Shown: piece after piece, positions 46,490 to 59,000 of the stretch | Position numbering within the stretch: the first letter of the stretch is position 1 | Layout: the number at the start of each line of letters is the position of its first letter | Source of the DNA: Chromera velia | Lineage: Eukaryota; Sar; Chromeraceae | Assembly: GCA_018398765.1 (NCBI GenBank) | Contig: JAHBMJ010000245.1 | Coordinates: 1 to 62,000, forward strand | DNA length: 62,000 nt | Reading direction: 5' to 3' | Notes under the pieces: model-generated | Databases searched by the model: none | What the model saw: the letters and a program-made list of their open reading frames with translations, nothing else | Told to the model about the DNA's origin: nothing | Made by a program: the position numbers and the translations under genes

Positions 46490-48922
46490 TACATACATCT
46501 CTGTACACAGAAATACATCCATTTGAGCAAAGATAACTGTAAAGTAAGCTTTCGTAGCCGCCAATGCGGAATTTATGGAGCCGTTTCGCATTCATACTTC
46601 GTTTTTGTTGGCGGAGACAGAGAGGAAGAAACTGATAGGTTCAATGAGCCGTCTCTTCCATCCGTCGTTCTTTCTTTCTCTCCCTCCTTCCCTTCTTCAT
46701 TCATTCATTCATTCCTTACCGCTCTGAAGCACCCTCTCGCACAGGGACTGAGGTGAGAATCAGACATGGTGGGTGGAACAGCTGAATGAGCATCCATCTT
46801 ATTTTTTGCTCATCTGAGAGGGACTCTCTTTCTCTCATCCAGACAGAGGAAGAAATCTGTCATGCAGTCAGACAGCTCCAATCATCCTCTTGCTCCCTGC
46901 ATTGGGTCGAGAGGAGGAGCATTACAGTCAGTCAGCCCCCCTCCGTACCCTAGAAACCTGCCCGCCTGACTGACTGACCGGATGGTGACTCTGGCTCTCC
47001 CCTTGCACCTGTTGGTGACGGGGTCGACGTCGAGTTGGTACCTAACCACGTGGCACTTCGTCCTGCATTCGTTCGTTCGTTGGGTTGGAGAGAGAGGGGT
47101 AGAGGAGACGCCAGACGGCGAAGTGGGGAAGCGAGCAGATAACTTTCATCTTCAAGAACACCAGAGATTCTGTAGGTCTTTGAAAGAATGGGAGTACGCC
47201 AGAGAGAAAAAAGAGGAAGCGCGATCGAAAGAAGCAGACACCCGCGCCGGCCCTGCAATCATCCCTCTTGCCTTCCTTTTCCTTCACCCACAATCACTCT
47301 TGCCGTCTTGTCCCTTCACACCCAATCCCACCTGCTTGCGATTTGACGCAGGTGCTCCTCTGTGATTTCGGAGGGGAGACCGAACAGATTCACAACGCGA
47401 ACCTGCAGTACACAGAAAAAAAAACATGTTCATACACAGGCATCAATCCAACAGCCTAATCGAGGCCGTTAGACCGAACCATGCATGTACATACAAAGAC
47501 CCCGAGGCCTCAGCCGGGCAGGCTGAGCGACCCTCGCCAAATAAAAACGTGAGAGGGGTCTTTCAGCGTCAGCAAGCTGAAACTGGAACACAACCACCCA
47601 CAACTCCAGATCGGAAAAGAGAGTCAAGACAGCACAACAATGTGGGAGAACGTACACGTAAAGGAATCGCGAAAGAAAAAAACAATGCCATTTGTTCTTT
47701 GAATGTGCGGAATGATACCCCCAAAATTGATCAAGTGAGACCTCTAGCAAAGAAAGACTTGACGAGGAGGCTGCCTGCCATGTGGTTGATATTTCCTTGT
47801 TCCCTTCTTCCGTCTGTCCCTCTTTCTCACCAGAGAATGTTACTGTCGTGCACAGATCTGCAGAAGCAAATGGCAGTGTTTGCCTGTCCGCCCCTCTTTC
47901 CTTGTTGCCTCCTTTCTTCCGTCCTTCTTATTCGAGATCTGAAGGCAGAGTAAGAGGAGCGCTGTAAGGAATGGGCCAAACGAAGGCAGGCAGACAGAAT
48001 GCGAAAGAGAAGAAAAGAAAGGTAAATGTACCTCCGTGTCCTCCTCCTTCTTCGTTCCTGCCGTCTCATAGAAGTCTCCTCTCATCAGTGAAGACTGCAT
48101 GGAACCAGGGGGGGGGGGGCAGGACAGAGAGAAAAGGTGTTAACAACAAGAAAGCTGAAGAAGAAAGAAAAAAAAAAAATCCCAATTCCCGCAGACCTGG
48201 CCGCATGGAGGCGGACAGACACCAACCCCTGCATGAGGGAACCTGAATGCCCAGGAGAAGCAAATAAATGGCGTCAAGGTACCAAAGTGAGTGCAGCACA
48301 GCGAGGAGGGGGGAGCACGGGGGTTGAAAAAAGAGACAAAAACAGAGTAAACTGCTCGTCAGAATGCTTAGAAACGGAAAGTAAGAGGAAAAGAAGAACC
48401 CTCATCAGGAAGGCACCTGCAGTCACCCCAATTCCATTCCAACACCGGACCCCCCTACCTGCAGGTGTGCCTGGGACACGTGTTTCCTCTGTGCGGTGCC
48501 ATCTGCCTGAGCCGTGTTCATCAGGGAATGTCTCTTCACGTCGTCACTTGTGGCCTGTGCGAAATTTTCCTGCAGGTCCAAAGAATGAGAGCTCTTTGAG
48601 GTTTGAAGAGAGAAACAGAGGGAGAGGAAAAACCAGCAGATGCTCCGGCAAACGGTGCCTCTCGGAGTGTGATGAGTGAAATGAGAAAGAGAAGAGGAAA
48701 AGGATCTGCATGCCTTCCCCTTAGCACGGAAGCACTGCTGCGAGTAAACTCATTTTGGACTGATCTTTCGTCTTGCCTGGAAGCCCAAACAGGCTTCTAA
48801 AAGCACGCAGACAGACAGGCAGGCAGACCTTTGCGGAGCTGCCCTGCGCAGGCAGAGGCAGAGAAGGGATTGCAGACTCATAGCTGTGCTGCATTTTCCT
48901 GCAAGAGGAAGGAGAAACAGGA

Positions 48923-48953
<31 letters not shown>

Positions 48954-51468
48954 GGGGAGCACAAGGATCCGCAGGAGACCTGGAGGCAGATGGGCAGGTA
49001 AATGGGTGGGAGACCAGAAAGCAAATAAGCAGGTTCTCTCAAGTGTTTCCCAAACAAATAGGAGTGGGCACTAGAGGGAGAAAAGCAACCAAGGAAGGAA
49101 GAAAAGACGCGCTCTGCAGACTAAAAAAGAAAAGTCCTTCACGTTCCACGAGCTCGATGTGCAGCAAGAAGGGTGACAGAAACGAAGGCAGGTCCTGAGT
49201 GCATCCATCCATTCACAAAGGCAGCAGCGGAGAGAGAGACAGGCAGACTGTATGTTTCTTCTTCTCCCTTCTTTTCTTCATGTACACAACATACAGACAT
49301 ACAGACCTGAAGTGAGGGTCCACCGAGAAGGGCTGGCCGGATCGGTCGGCGTCTTTGGCTGACCTCCTGCACACACACGGTCCAGTCAGCCGGTTCTTGT
49401 GAGAACCCCCCAGCTCTAAAGGGAGTTGGAGAGAGCATGCCCATCCACACATCCATACGGCCATGTATACACATACAGAAAAAAAAGGACCAACAGACCG
49501 AAAGACGCGCGGACATTCATGGAACTTCCGTATTTTCTTCCCTCGAGCTATCGGGCTCCTTCCCACCCTCTGAATGCCTCTCTACCCCCCTCCTCCCTCC
49601 AGCAGAAACAAACCAGGAGGAATCTTCTCTTCAACCACCAATCCACCCACCCACCCATGCACCTTTGCATTTCAGTTCTCGAGTCCGTCCAGTCCCCGAA
49701 GATGACCACCTCCTTCTCGGCCTCCCGAATGTCTGCAGGGATGCCCCCAGACAAACCGCCTGGATGGGGGGGGGCCGTGCAGCCGAAGAGGTCGGAGAAG
49801 TTTCGGTTGCGCCGTCTCTCCTGCATCTCCTCGATGGTCTCATTGTCATCCTTCTTCTGCAGGCAGGCAGCCATACATCCAACCAAACACCACTGTAAAA
49901 AACACACGTCACTTTCTCGTAGCCGGGTGTGGGTGGGACTTTTTTGGGAGTGCACTCTGACGAAGAAACAGACCGAGTCTCTCTCTGTGAAAGAGTACTT
50001 CCATCCGCGCCTGGCAGGAGCCAACGGATCACTCGCGGAAAACAGATACAGGCACACAAAAAAATGGCGTGCATGGGTTTGTAATGATATGAAGAAAAGA
50101 GGTAGGGAAATGAAATGAGGCGTCTGGTGAAAGCGAAACAAAAAAGCGAACTGTCAACAAGAATCACAGCCACCCTTCCGGTCTGATCTCATCTGCGGGA
50201 AAAAACCTGTGTCACACCTTGCCAAGACACAGCATCATTCTAAATAAAAAATCGAATCACAGGCTTTGCACAAGACCCATGACACAGAAAACCACGATAG
50301 TCTCACTCAACTGACAAATCCCTTGAGAACCGTCCCAGGCGGCGCCGTCTCTGCCTTGTCCAGTCCGGAAGATTTCCCAGTCACACCCGGAGACTCTCTG
50401 GTAGCGATGGCCCTCAACTTTGCCGTCTCTCCGATTTTCGGTCTGGGGGAGTCGGGAGCTTTCGGCTGGAGTCCCAGCGTCTCCCTCTCTTTGGCTTTCT
50501 CCTCCAGAGTCCTGTTGGGCTTCCGCACCTCATCCCACTCCTCTCCTGCTGCGTGGAGGAGTCGGGTCTCCGTCAGGGCGTCCGGCTGGGCGGGCTGACT
50601 GCCGACGTAGCAACGAGGGGGATCCTCTGCACACACACACACACACACACACATGTGAAGACACAGAAACACACGCAGGGGAGTCAAATCGCTTTATGCA
50701 TCCATGATGGATCTGCCCCACTAGATGCTGTGAGCTGTGCCCCCCCTGGTTCCGGTCACAGTTTGAAATGGACAGAAAGACCCCTCTGTGCTGGCTGGCG
50801 GACGGTCTTACCGCTTATCGACTGTCTTCCTCACTGACCCATCTTGCTGATCGGGTAGTGTGGGTCCTGGGGCCCCGGCGTGCCCCTCCAAGGCTGAAAG
50901 GCCGGCTCTCCCTTCCACAGGCCTGGGCTCGTGCTGCACATGCGCACACGGGGGGTACACGCAAGCCGTGCATTTGATGTGAGTGGGCGCGGGGGGCACA
51001 GATGAAAATGCGGGCGGTCGAAAAACTGATCACGGAGTCACGCCCTCAAAGACAGAAAAGACAGGGGGTGCACATGCTGGGTTTGTGTCTTGGAGTTGGA
51101 AGGGAGAAAGTGCAACGATGTCTGGTAGATCGAGGGGAGGAAACTAAATCTTGGATCGAACAGCCAGACTGATCGACGGACGCGTTGTTGAGAATCCTTC
51201 GGTCACTTGCAGTGAGGTAGTCAGGTCTGGGTTCGAATGTGGACCCTGCTTTTCTGAGGACTCTGCCGTCCCGGTCGGGCTCTTGGCAGAATACTTCCTT
51301 TCCCATCTGGTCGATGCGCTTTCCTGGAGGTGTGGGCTTGCCGGGGGAGTCCTCTGGGGGGTCGAAAATGGAGGACTTGAGGCTCTTCTGATACCTCTGC
51401 CTGGAGAGACCACGGGGGTCGTCTCTCAGCATTGCCTGAGGAGGTTCGGGGGGGGGAAACTTTCGCAT
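46366..51468 (-). CDS. RRM-like protein with SIFDPP-type N-terminal motif (11 exons, 478 aa)
   Basis: Exons on the minus strand: 51468-51170, 50933-50839, 50626-50316, 49856-49663, 49366-49307, 48898-48829, 48569-48459, 48094-48032, 47402-47332, 47062-46979 and 46444-46366. Every phase agrees and the sum is 1437 bp, exactly 478 codons plus TGA. The last 75 residues read as an RNA-recognition-type fold: VRVVNLFGLPSEITEEHL (RNP2-like), then VVRYQLDVDPVTNRCKGRARVTI (RNP1-like). The middle is charged (DNETIEEMQERRRNRNFSDLFG). Near the N-terminus KSSIFDPPEDSPG resembles the short SNIFG-type motifs of Jupiter/HN1 proteins. RNA binding is inferred, and RNP1 is degenerate. An extra candidate exon at 48242-48197 was left out because it breaks phase. 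Confidence 0.82.
46456..46498. repeat. (CA)n/(CATA)n microsatellite
   Basis: CA run followed by CATA units in the last intron of the RRM-like gene. Confidence 0.9.
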
Positions 51469-52371
51469 TTTGCTTACGTCAACGGGCTTTTGATAGTTTA
51501 GGCTGAGGAAGGCAGGAAGAATTAAGATCTGTCAGGTGTTGTCCGAAAGAAACAGTAGAAACGGAAGGTACGGAGAGTGTTTCTGAGGCCAGCTTTGCTT
51601 GCAGAAATCCCAGAACGAAGTGTGGAGGGTTCGGGAGAGAAGGGAAGGTTATGGTGCATATATAGACGTGAGTCATCGTGAGTCGATCTGACGGTGGGGA
51701 TTGGTGGGGGTTTAAACGGTCTCTGGCATTCTCTGGTTTGTCAAATTGGCGTCTCCAAACGCGAGGATGATCGAGGATATACGGCGCCTCGATCCATCCT
51801 CGATCTCTAGTAGCATGCACGCGGGCCCTGCCGATCTAAAATCGTTCGAAAAGCTGCTTTCCGGGGCCATCAGATGTGACGTGTGTAGTGAATTCCTTGG
51901 ATGGTCCCTGCAGGTTTCCCAGGATGTTTTCCTCTCCCACAAAGGCAAAGTCGTTATGCGGAAAAATTGCAGCTTTCGCGCCGTTTTTTCAGCTTGGGCC
52001 AAGGCCCCGGCATGCAGAGAAAAATGATGTGTGCCTCAGAGGTCTTTCTCGCAACAATCGACACAGAAATCCCCCGAGACACACACCAGCATATATATAC
52101 ATGCTGTTTTAATTGAGTTGAGTTTTTGGGTCAAAAAGATTTGAACCTTCTTGTCCAAAAAAGCGTCACCAAAGCGGTAGAAGAGTGCAGATGTCAAGAG
52201 GTTGGCAGTTCTTGGTCCTAACTCGCAGAACCATGGGCATCCGGGTGTAGGAAGGTACTACAGGCAGCTTTGTGCCAACTAAACCGTTAGGCAATCGATA
52301 TCTGCATGTATCTCTGTCAGTCTCCCTGAGCAGTGAAGTAAAGAACTGAGCACTGAAGGAAGCTAGAGACC
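51469..52371. promoter_or_regulatory. Divergent intergenic region between two long genes
   Basis: About 900 bp separate the starts of the minus-strand RRM-like gene and the plus-strand large gene, so it probably holds both promoters. A GCATATATATACATG stretch at about 52090-52103 is a TATA-like candidate for the plus gene. An open frame of about 94 codons runs on each strand between 51712 and 52027. Neither shows a domain. Confidence 0.4.
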
Positions 52372-55300
52372 ATGTCTGAGGACAGAAAGGATCAGACGTG
52401 GGCTCCCATCTTCCCGTCAGAGCCGAAGGGCGTGGTTGCACTGACTGGAGATCCGGAGGGGACTTTGGAGGAGAGATTTGAGGTTCAGCCAAGCGATGGA
52501 GAGGCGCTGGGGAGTCTGTTTGGCTACCCGGACGCCGACTCTTCTCGTCATGCACTTGATTGTTTTGCTGAACTTGCAATGCGGGCGTGTGTGGGTGCGG
52601 AGGTAGATCTTCTGAAGGAGGTGGAAACCATCACGAGAGAGGTGGAGGCAAGTGCTTTGACAGAGACGGCGCTTCCAGACAATGTAAGCGGAGGGACGAG
52701 TCAACCCGATGCAGATATGGACTTTCTCTCTTGGTGTGAGAACCACACAGACGAAAGCGTAGTGCTACAGAGACTGCGAGAAAAGAGGTTGGCACAGCTG
52801 CAGGAGGACACAGAGACCCAGGCGGCACTCCGGGAGGAGATCTTCAGGCTTCAGGGTGAACTTGCTGAGAAGAAAGGAAGGGAGAGGGAGGATTCTCCCG
52901 ACACTGATGAACTGATGGGCCTGCCCTCTGAGGGTGTCCCTCTTTCGTCCTTCTCCTCTTCTTCATCGTCTGCTGCTGCTAGCAGTGCACAGAGACCAGG
53001 AGAGCAATCAGGGGAACCTACGGCCCCTCCCCAGGGCTGCAGTCATGATGCCGAAGGCGAAGGGGCCTCCTCCTCGTCTTCGTCTTCCTCGTCCTCTTCA
53101 GGGGACTGGACAACGATTCCAGCCATAGGGAAATGCCCCCTGAGACTCCCGAGAGAAGCGGGCTTGGCCCTGAAACTTGTGAGTGAAGGGAGGGGGGGAG
53201 TTCTTCTCTTTCCTTTCTTTGTGTGGGCAGACGGAGGATTGGTCAAATGGAAGACGCTGGAACGAATCACACGTGGCCATACAATAATCTTATAAATGCA
53301 TAAGTTTCCGCTCCCAGCAGCTCGATTGATTGATTATCCCTCGCGCATCTCCGTTCCTTCCTGTTTGTTCCTTCCTACCTTCTCGGCACAGAACGCAGAA
53401 TTTCAGTGGAAGCAAAGAAGGGAAGTTTGTCTCAAAATCAGTTGAAACAGGGATGTTTGTCTTCCGGCCGTTCCTTGTCCGTCTGTCCGTCCCCCCCCTC
53501 CTCTGTGTGTCTGTGTACGTGCGTACGGGCGTGTGCATGTCTGTATTGACGTTGTCTTTGCACTGCAGGGAGAGAGAGCGGGTCTTACCAACTGGCGTCC
53601 TCCAGATCCCATCGCGGCTTCCGTCTCCCTCCCGAAGATGCTGACGATGTGTGAGTTGACCCGAAATTAAGTCTCTGTCTGTTCTTTCTGCTGGGTTTTT
53701 GGTATTCTTGTGTTCTCTCCTCATTTTATTCGTTCTCCGGAAGTACTGAATGACACGCTCTCCCTTTCTCAGTGTGTCTATGCGTCCGTCTCCGTGCGTG
53801 CGTGTCCCTCTCTCTTTCCTGCTCTCTCTTGTGTTTGCTTCTCGGTTTCCTGATTGTTCTGCCCTCCCTTTCAGAGTCTTTCAACAATCGCAAGCCCGTT
53901 CAGCAGGGGCACCTCCCCCCTCTGTTTTGCCTTTCTCCCTTCGAGAAGGCCGCTCTGCATCTCTCTGTTCTCTCGTTGATGGCCCTGTGCTGTGCTGTGC
54001 TGTGCTGTGCAGCCGAACTGATGGACTCGATGGTTTTCCCTATCAAACGTCAATCCAATGAGAGGGTGTCAGAGGCCATCAACCCCTACTTTGTGGTCAG
54101 TCAGGCAGAAAAAGGAGAGGAGGGGGATGCTTGTGGGGAAAGGATGAAGGATGATGTTTCTCTCTGTTTGCTCGGCCAGGGGTGTTCTTTCTTCATGAAT
54201 TGATGGAACATCAACCTGCGCAGATGCAGATCTTCTCATGTGTGTCTCTTTTCTTCTCTCTTCTTACCTTCAGGACTAGATATCTTCACTCCAGTAAAAT
54301 CGTTTTTGCTGATCATCTTCCGTGTATGAATGCACACAGCCATGGATCTTTTCCTCTGCTATATGTATGCGATTTCTTATCTCGTCTCCCTTTTCTCTCT
54401 GCTGCCCGCCTGGCTGCCTGCCTGCTTGACAGGACGATGTCTTGACCATTCGCAAAAGACTGGAGGAGCAGAAGCCAGAAGCTCTCTCGAAGCCCGTGTG
54501 CCCTCCCGGAGTCTCTGGCCGAATGCTTCGGTTCCAGGAGACTCTGCGGAGAGTGAGGGAGGCCCGGAAGATGCAGATGATTAGACCCGAGAGAGACAGG
54601 AGATGGGGGGGGGTGAAGCCTCAGCTGAATCCTACAGGGTTGTCCACTTCAGAAGGGGAACTATGGAGTCGGTATAGAATTGCGGGGCTACCTCTGTATG
54701 TTGCCCCTGCAAAGAATCAAAGGGTGAAAGTGCAACAAATAGAAAGCGAGAAGGCGCGTATGTATCAACAGGCGTCCTCCGAGGGTGGGGGGTCGGGACT
54801 GTTGTTGCCTGTACAGAGTCCGTCAAGTGTTCGTGCATTGTCTCAAGCTAGCCCGATCTCGTCTGTGGGGTTTGCTTCAGGGTCTTCTCCCGTCTCCCTG
54901 ACGTCGAAACGAGACTTACCCGAGACACCTGCGTTGATGGACACCGGATTGCTCGATAAGAGAACGGTGAGGGACTGGATCGAACTCGGAGTTCCTCCCC
55001 CTCTTCCTCCTGTCCTGGCTCGTGTTGCGTGTGCGGGTCGAGAGATTAGTGCCTCGAAAGGGGCGGAGAAGAGGGGAGGTACAGGAACGTCAGTGATAAG
55101 CGGGGGGCTGGTGACTCCAGTGAAGGGGGTGCCGTCTCTGGCAGTGGTGAGACTCCGGAAGATGAGAATGAACACTGGCAAAGCTTGTGGTCAGTCAGTT
55201 GGTCTGAGGGTCTATTTGCCAGACTCTTCTTGTTCATGTTTGTGACGTCGTTTTTGGAGCCGGAATCTCAGACTGCGTGAAAGAACGTCCGTGTGCGTGT

Positions 55301-58300
55301 GGATCTGTGTGTCTGTGTGTGTGCGTGCCTGCTGGGCCGGGGCCTGCGCGTGCACTTTGTGACAAATCGCTTTCTTCTTTTACTGTAAGAGAGTTCTGAG
55401 TGCTTGGCTTTCTCTTCGCTCTTGCAGTTTTCCTGCTCTCATCTCTCAATACTTTTGACTTTTCTTTTGGTGCTGCAGGTTTCATTCTTGACAAAGTGAT
55501 CCAGACAAAACGGCACAGCGCGGTCGATTGGGGAGATGGAGACGAATTGGTGGCTGAACTATTTCCTGAGGGGGCAGGGGAGCAGTGGCGCCTGGTGGAG
55601 GACGGGCCCTCGTCGTCCCCCATGAGTCGGGGGGGGCCTGGAAGGGACAGGGACGGGTCGCCAGATCCCGGCAGAGGGGGAGAGGGACGATGGGGGGGGC
55701 GTGGAGTGGGGCCGCGGGGAGCTGGGGGAGTATTGAGGGAAAGAGGTGAAAAAGGACTTGGGGGGATGAAGAGAGGGAATGGGAGGATTGGAGGTGGAAG
55801 GCAACATCTTCCTGTAGGCTATGAAGCATCCCTGGAAGGTTCGCTCGTTGGTTGATCTATTGATTCATTCGTTGGTGTCTCTGTTTGGTTTGCTTCTTTG
55901 AAATATTACCCTTCCTCGGTCTCCGTGTGTCACGTTTCTGCGTGGCTCTTCTTTCTTTGCGATTTTCCGGAAACTCATCAGAGACACGTCTGTTTGTGGG
56001 TGTGCGTGTTTTGTGTGTGGAATTTGTCCTCTGATTTCGAGGGGCTTCTCTTCTTCTTTCGGTGGCCTCCTCGCTTTCATGGAGCAGTTTGCCCTTCTCG
56101 CACGCGCGTGTCGCTTCTTGTCGGATGTCTCGCTATCACGTCTTTTATTGTCCATTGCGTGACAGTATCTCACTTGCTTCCTTTCCCCTTCCTTCCGTTT
56201 GTTTTTTGCAGTGACCGGCGGAGGCCTGGGTCTAGGTATGGGTCTTGCCGCCTCTCAGGGTCGCACTGTGAAGGCCCTCGGGGGAGGCAGACGCATGCCC
56301 ATGTCCACGTCTCCGTGCGTGACGAGGGGCATGAAGCAGCAGAGGGCGGCGAGGGCAGCCAGGGAAGAAGGGGGAGTGCCGGGAAGTGGAAAGAAGGGCG
56401 AGAGGGGCAGCCTGATGAAACAGCAGACCCACCCTCCAGGTCCCACCCTTACCGTCTCCCGCCCCGGTGCGATGGCCCGCTTGACCCCTCATGCGCCTCC
56501 TCCTCCTGGCTCTCTTGCAGCGTCCATCGCAGAGCTTTCTCTGGCTTCAACGCAGCGCATGAGGAAGAAGCGGCAGTTTAAGCCTATCGCAGGTGGAGAG
56601 GGAGAGGAGAGAGGGGGGCTGAAAATAAGATCCCCTGGGACGGGAGAGGGCAGTGCACCCCCTTCCTCTGAGAAGAGACGTGGCAGGCCGCCTCTTCCGT
56701 CTACGCTTTTGAAGCGAGAATTGGCTGCCTCCAAAGCAGCAGCTGCTGCTGCGGCTGCTGCTGTTCCTCCTTCTTCTTCGTCTTCGACCCTTTTTGGGGG
56801 TCCGTCTCCTTCTGCTTTCCGTCCGGTCAGTTTGATTCCCCTTGATGGCCCTCCCGTGCATTCGCCTTCGCCATCGTCAGTAGAACCGCCGCTGAAGATG
56901 ATGAAGGTTGATGAAAGCGGTCAAGATGGGGTTTCTGAGAGTGTGGGAGGGTCATCTCGAGGTCGGGGTAGGGGGAGAGGTACAGGTAGAGGGAGAGGGC
57001 GCGTGAGAGGAAGCAGGGGTGCGAGGGGATCGAGGGGTAGGGGACGGGGAGGGGCGCTTTCTTCTACTGGTGGCAGTGAGGTATGTGGAGAGGCAGAAGA
57101 AGAGAGAGTCACTGCTGCAGGGGATACTGAAAGTCTCGCAAGTCGTCCCGGTAGGGGTCGAGGCAGAGGAAGGGGGAGAGGTAGGGGGAGGGGAAGAGGA
57201 CGAGGAAGAGGAAGGGGCGCATCCGTTTCCGCATCTGCAGCCCAGTCCTCTCCTCCTTCCCCGGAGGGCTTTGACGCTTTCGGCCTCGGGGGACCGGGTC
57301 TGTCTCTTTCCGGGGGTCCGTCTCCTTCAGCCCATGCACAAGGGGGTGTTCCCCCCCCTTCTCTGCTCTTCACAATGCCACCCGAATTTCAGCAGGCGTC
57401 CTTACCCTTCCTTCCCCCAGAATTGATCCAACAGTTTCCCCATGCACAGACACAAGATGACTCATCCCGCCTGGCCTCTGTGGGGGCAGCTGCCGCTGCT
57501 TCTGCCGGTGTCCCCCCCACCCCTGTTGACGGGAGACGGCGGGGGTCCGAGGGACCGTCTCCAGTCGGTGTTCCTGGGTCCACTGGTCCTTTTGCCCCGT
57601 CCCCGAGTAGCGTCGCCCCGTCATGGAACTTACTCAGCGGTCTGAACTTAAATGCCCTCCCCTTCCCTGTAGCTGCTGATGAAGCACAAGCAGCAGCCAT
57701 CACGAGATTCTTAGAGGATGCCCAGAAAGCAGTCGGCATCCAGCCTGCAGCTGCTTCTACTGCCAACGCTGCTGGTGCTGCATCATCATCTTCTTCGACC
57801 GCTGCTGCAGGGACAACTCAGTTTCCCTTCCTTGCACCTTTGACTCTCCCCATGAATCCGTCAGCCAGCAACACCCAACAACAACCAAAAGACAAGGATG
57901 CCAATGCAAACCAAAGCCTCTCTGCACCCTCACCTGCAGCAAGTGCAAACTCCGGCATGCTCCCCTTCGCTTCCCTCTTCCCGATGCCCCAATTCCCTGC
58001 CAATGTCCAGCTCGCTCCTGAATACCTCATGCACCTCATGAAGCAGGCAGCCTCCATGGCTCCTCCCTCTGTCGGCCCCCCCAGTCAGCCCTCCCCGCCC
58101 CATCCTCAGGCGTCAGTCAGAAGAAGCACACCCACACCCTCGGCAGAAGCCTTGAAACCCAGCGTGACTCCCCCGGCTTCTTCTTCTTCTTCCATCTTTG
58201 TTCCCCCTCCCCAAACCTCATCGTCCTCTTCATCTTCCTCTTCTTCCACAGCAGCCATCGCAGCCCAAAAGGTACCAGCCAAAGAGACTGCAGACCAACC

Positions 58301-59000
58301 TACGTCGTCTGCTTCATCCAACGGACACCAACAGTCTTCTCACCAGATAGGCACCGCCCCCTCTTCCCAGCAGTCCTCTATCCACCCTGATCCCAATTCC
58401 CAACTCTGGAGGCCCCCAGGGGTCCCAGAGGCCCCTCTTGCACCCCTGAACCCCTCTACTCAACCCCCAAACACGCAACAAGGGGGAGCTGCCGTTTCCT
58501 CACACGGAGACAAACAGATCCCCGTCACCTCCTCATCCCATGTCGACAAAGGCCCGTCACCTCCACCTCTGCCAAACACCCGCCGTTTCATCACCCCTAG
58601 CGGTCAGACCTCTGTCGTTCCCCAACCCTCCCTTTCCCTGTCTTTGGGAGAAGACAAGGCAGGCGTACGCGGAAACACGGAAGGGCGTCTGCCCCCGGTT
58701 TCCTCGAGGGAAGGGTCACCCTCTTCATCAGCGGGGCCGTCAGCAGCGGAAGCAGCACGAGGGGGGTTGAAGGAGAAGACCGCAATTGCCGCTGCTGCCC
58801 AGACTTCTTCTGCCTCTTCCTCTTCGGGTGCTTCAAGAGGGGACGCTGCACAGCAGCAACAGCAACAGCAGCAGGGCGTCCTCGAGGGTCTCTTTGCAAT
58901 TTCGGGTCCAACCACGGCCAACACTTCCCCCTCTCCTCGTCTGTTGGCTGAGGGGCAAAGAAGAGAAGGAGAAAGGCAGACGCAGGCTGGGGGTACTTAA
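52372..59000 (+). CDS. Very large low-complexity protein with RG repeats and Ala/Ser/Pro-rich C-terminus
   Basis: Exons I can place: 52372-53178, 53569-53648, one near 53875 (SFNNRKPVQQ), 54013-54095, 54433-55189, 55479 to about 55755-55817, and 56212-59000. Starts MSEDRKDQTWAPIFPSEPKG. The 53648/54013 junction and the end of the 55479 exon are unresolved. The N-terminal part is acidic with coiled-coil-like LRQRLREKRLAQLQED-type sequence near residue 140 and poly-Ser. The middle has more ordered stretches (VFPIKRQSNERVSEAINPYFV, GFILDKVIQTKRHSAVDWGD). The last 930 residues contain (RG)n blocks at about 56960-57050 and 57150-57220, poly-Ala, poly-Ser and poly-Gln, and a KRRGRPP AT-hook-like motif near 56670. 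Chromatin or RNA binding is suggested by the RG and AT-hook-like parts. I do not recognise the family. Confidence 0.75.

Noticed and set aside
48197-48242. Candidate exon of the RRM-like gene
   Set aside because: Good splice signals, but it ends in phase 1 while the next exon needs phase 0. Skipping it gives a continuous frame.
51712-52027. Overlapping frames of about 94 codons on both strands in the divergent promoter region
   Set aside because: Neither shows a domain or splice partner, and the two overlap antisense.
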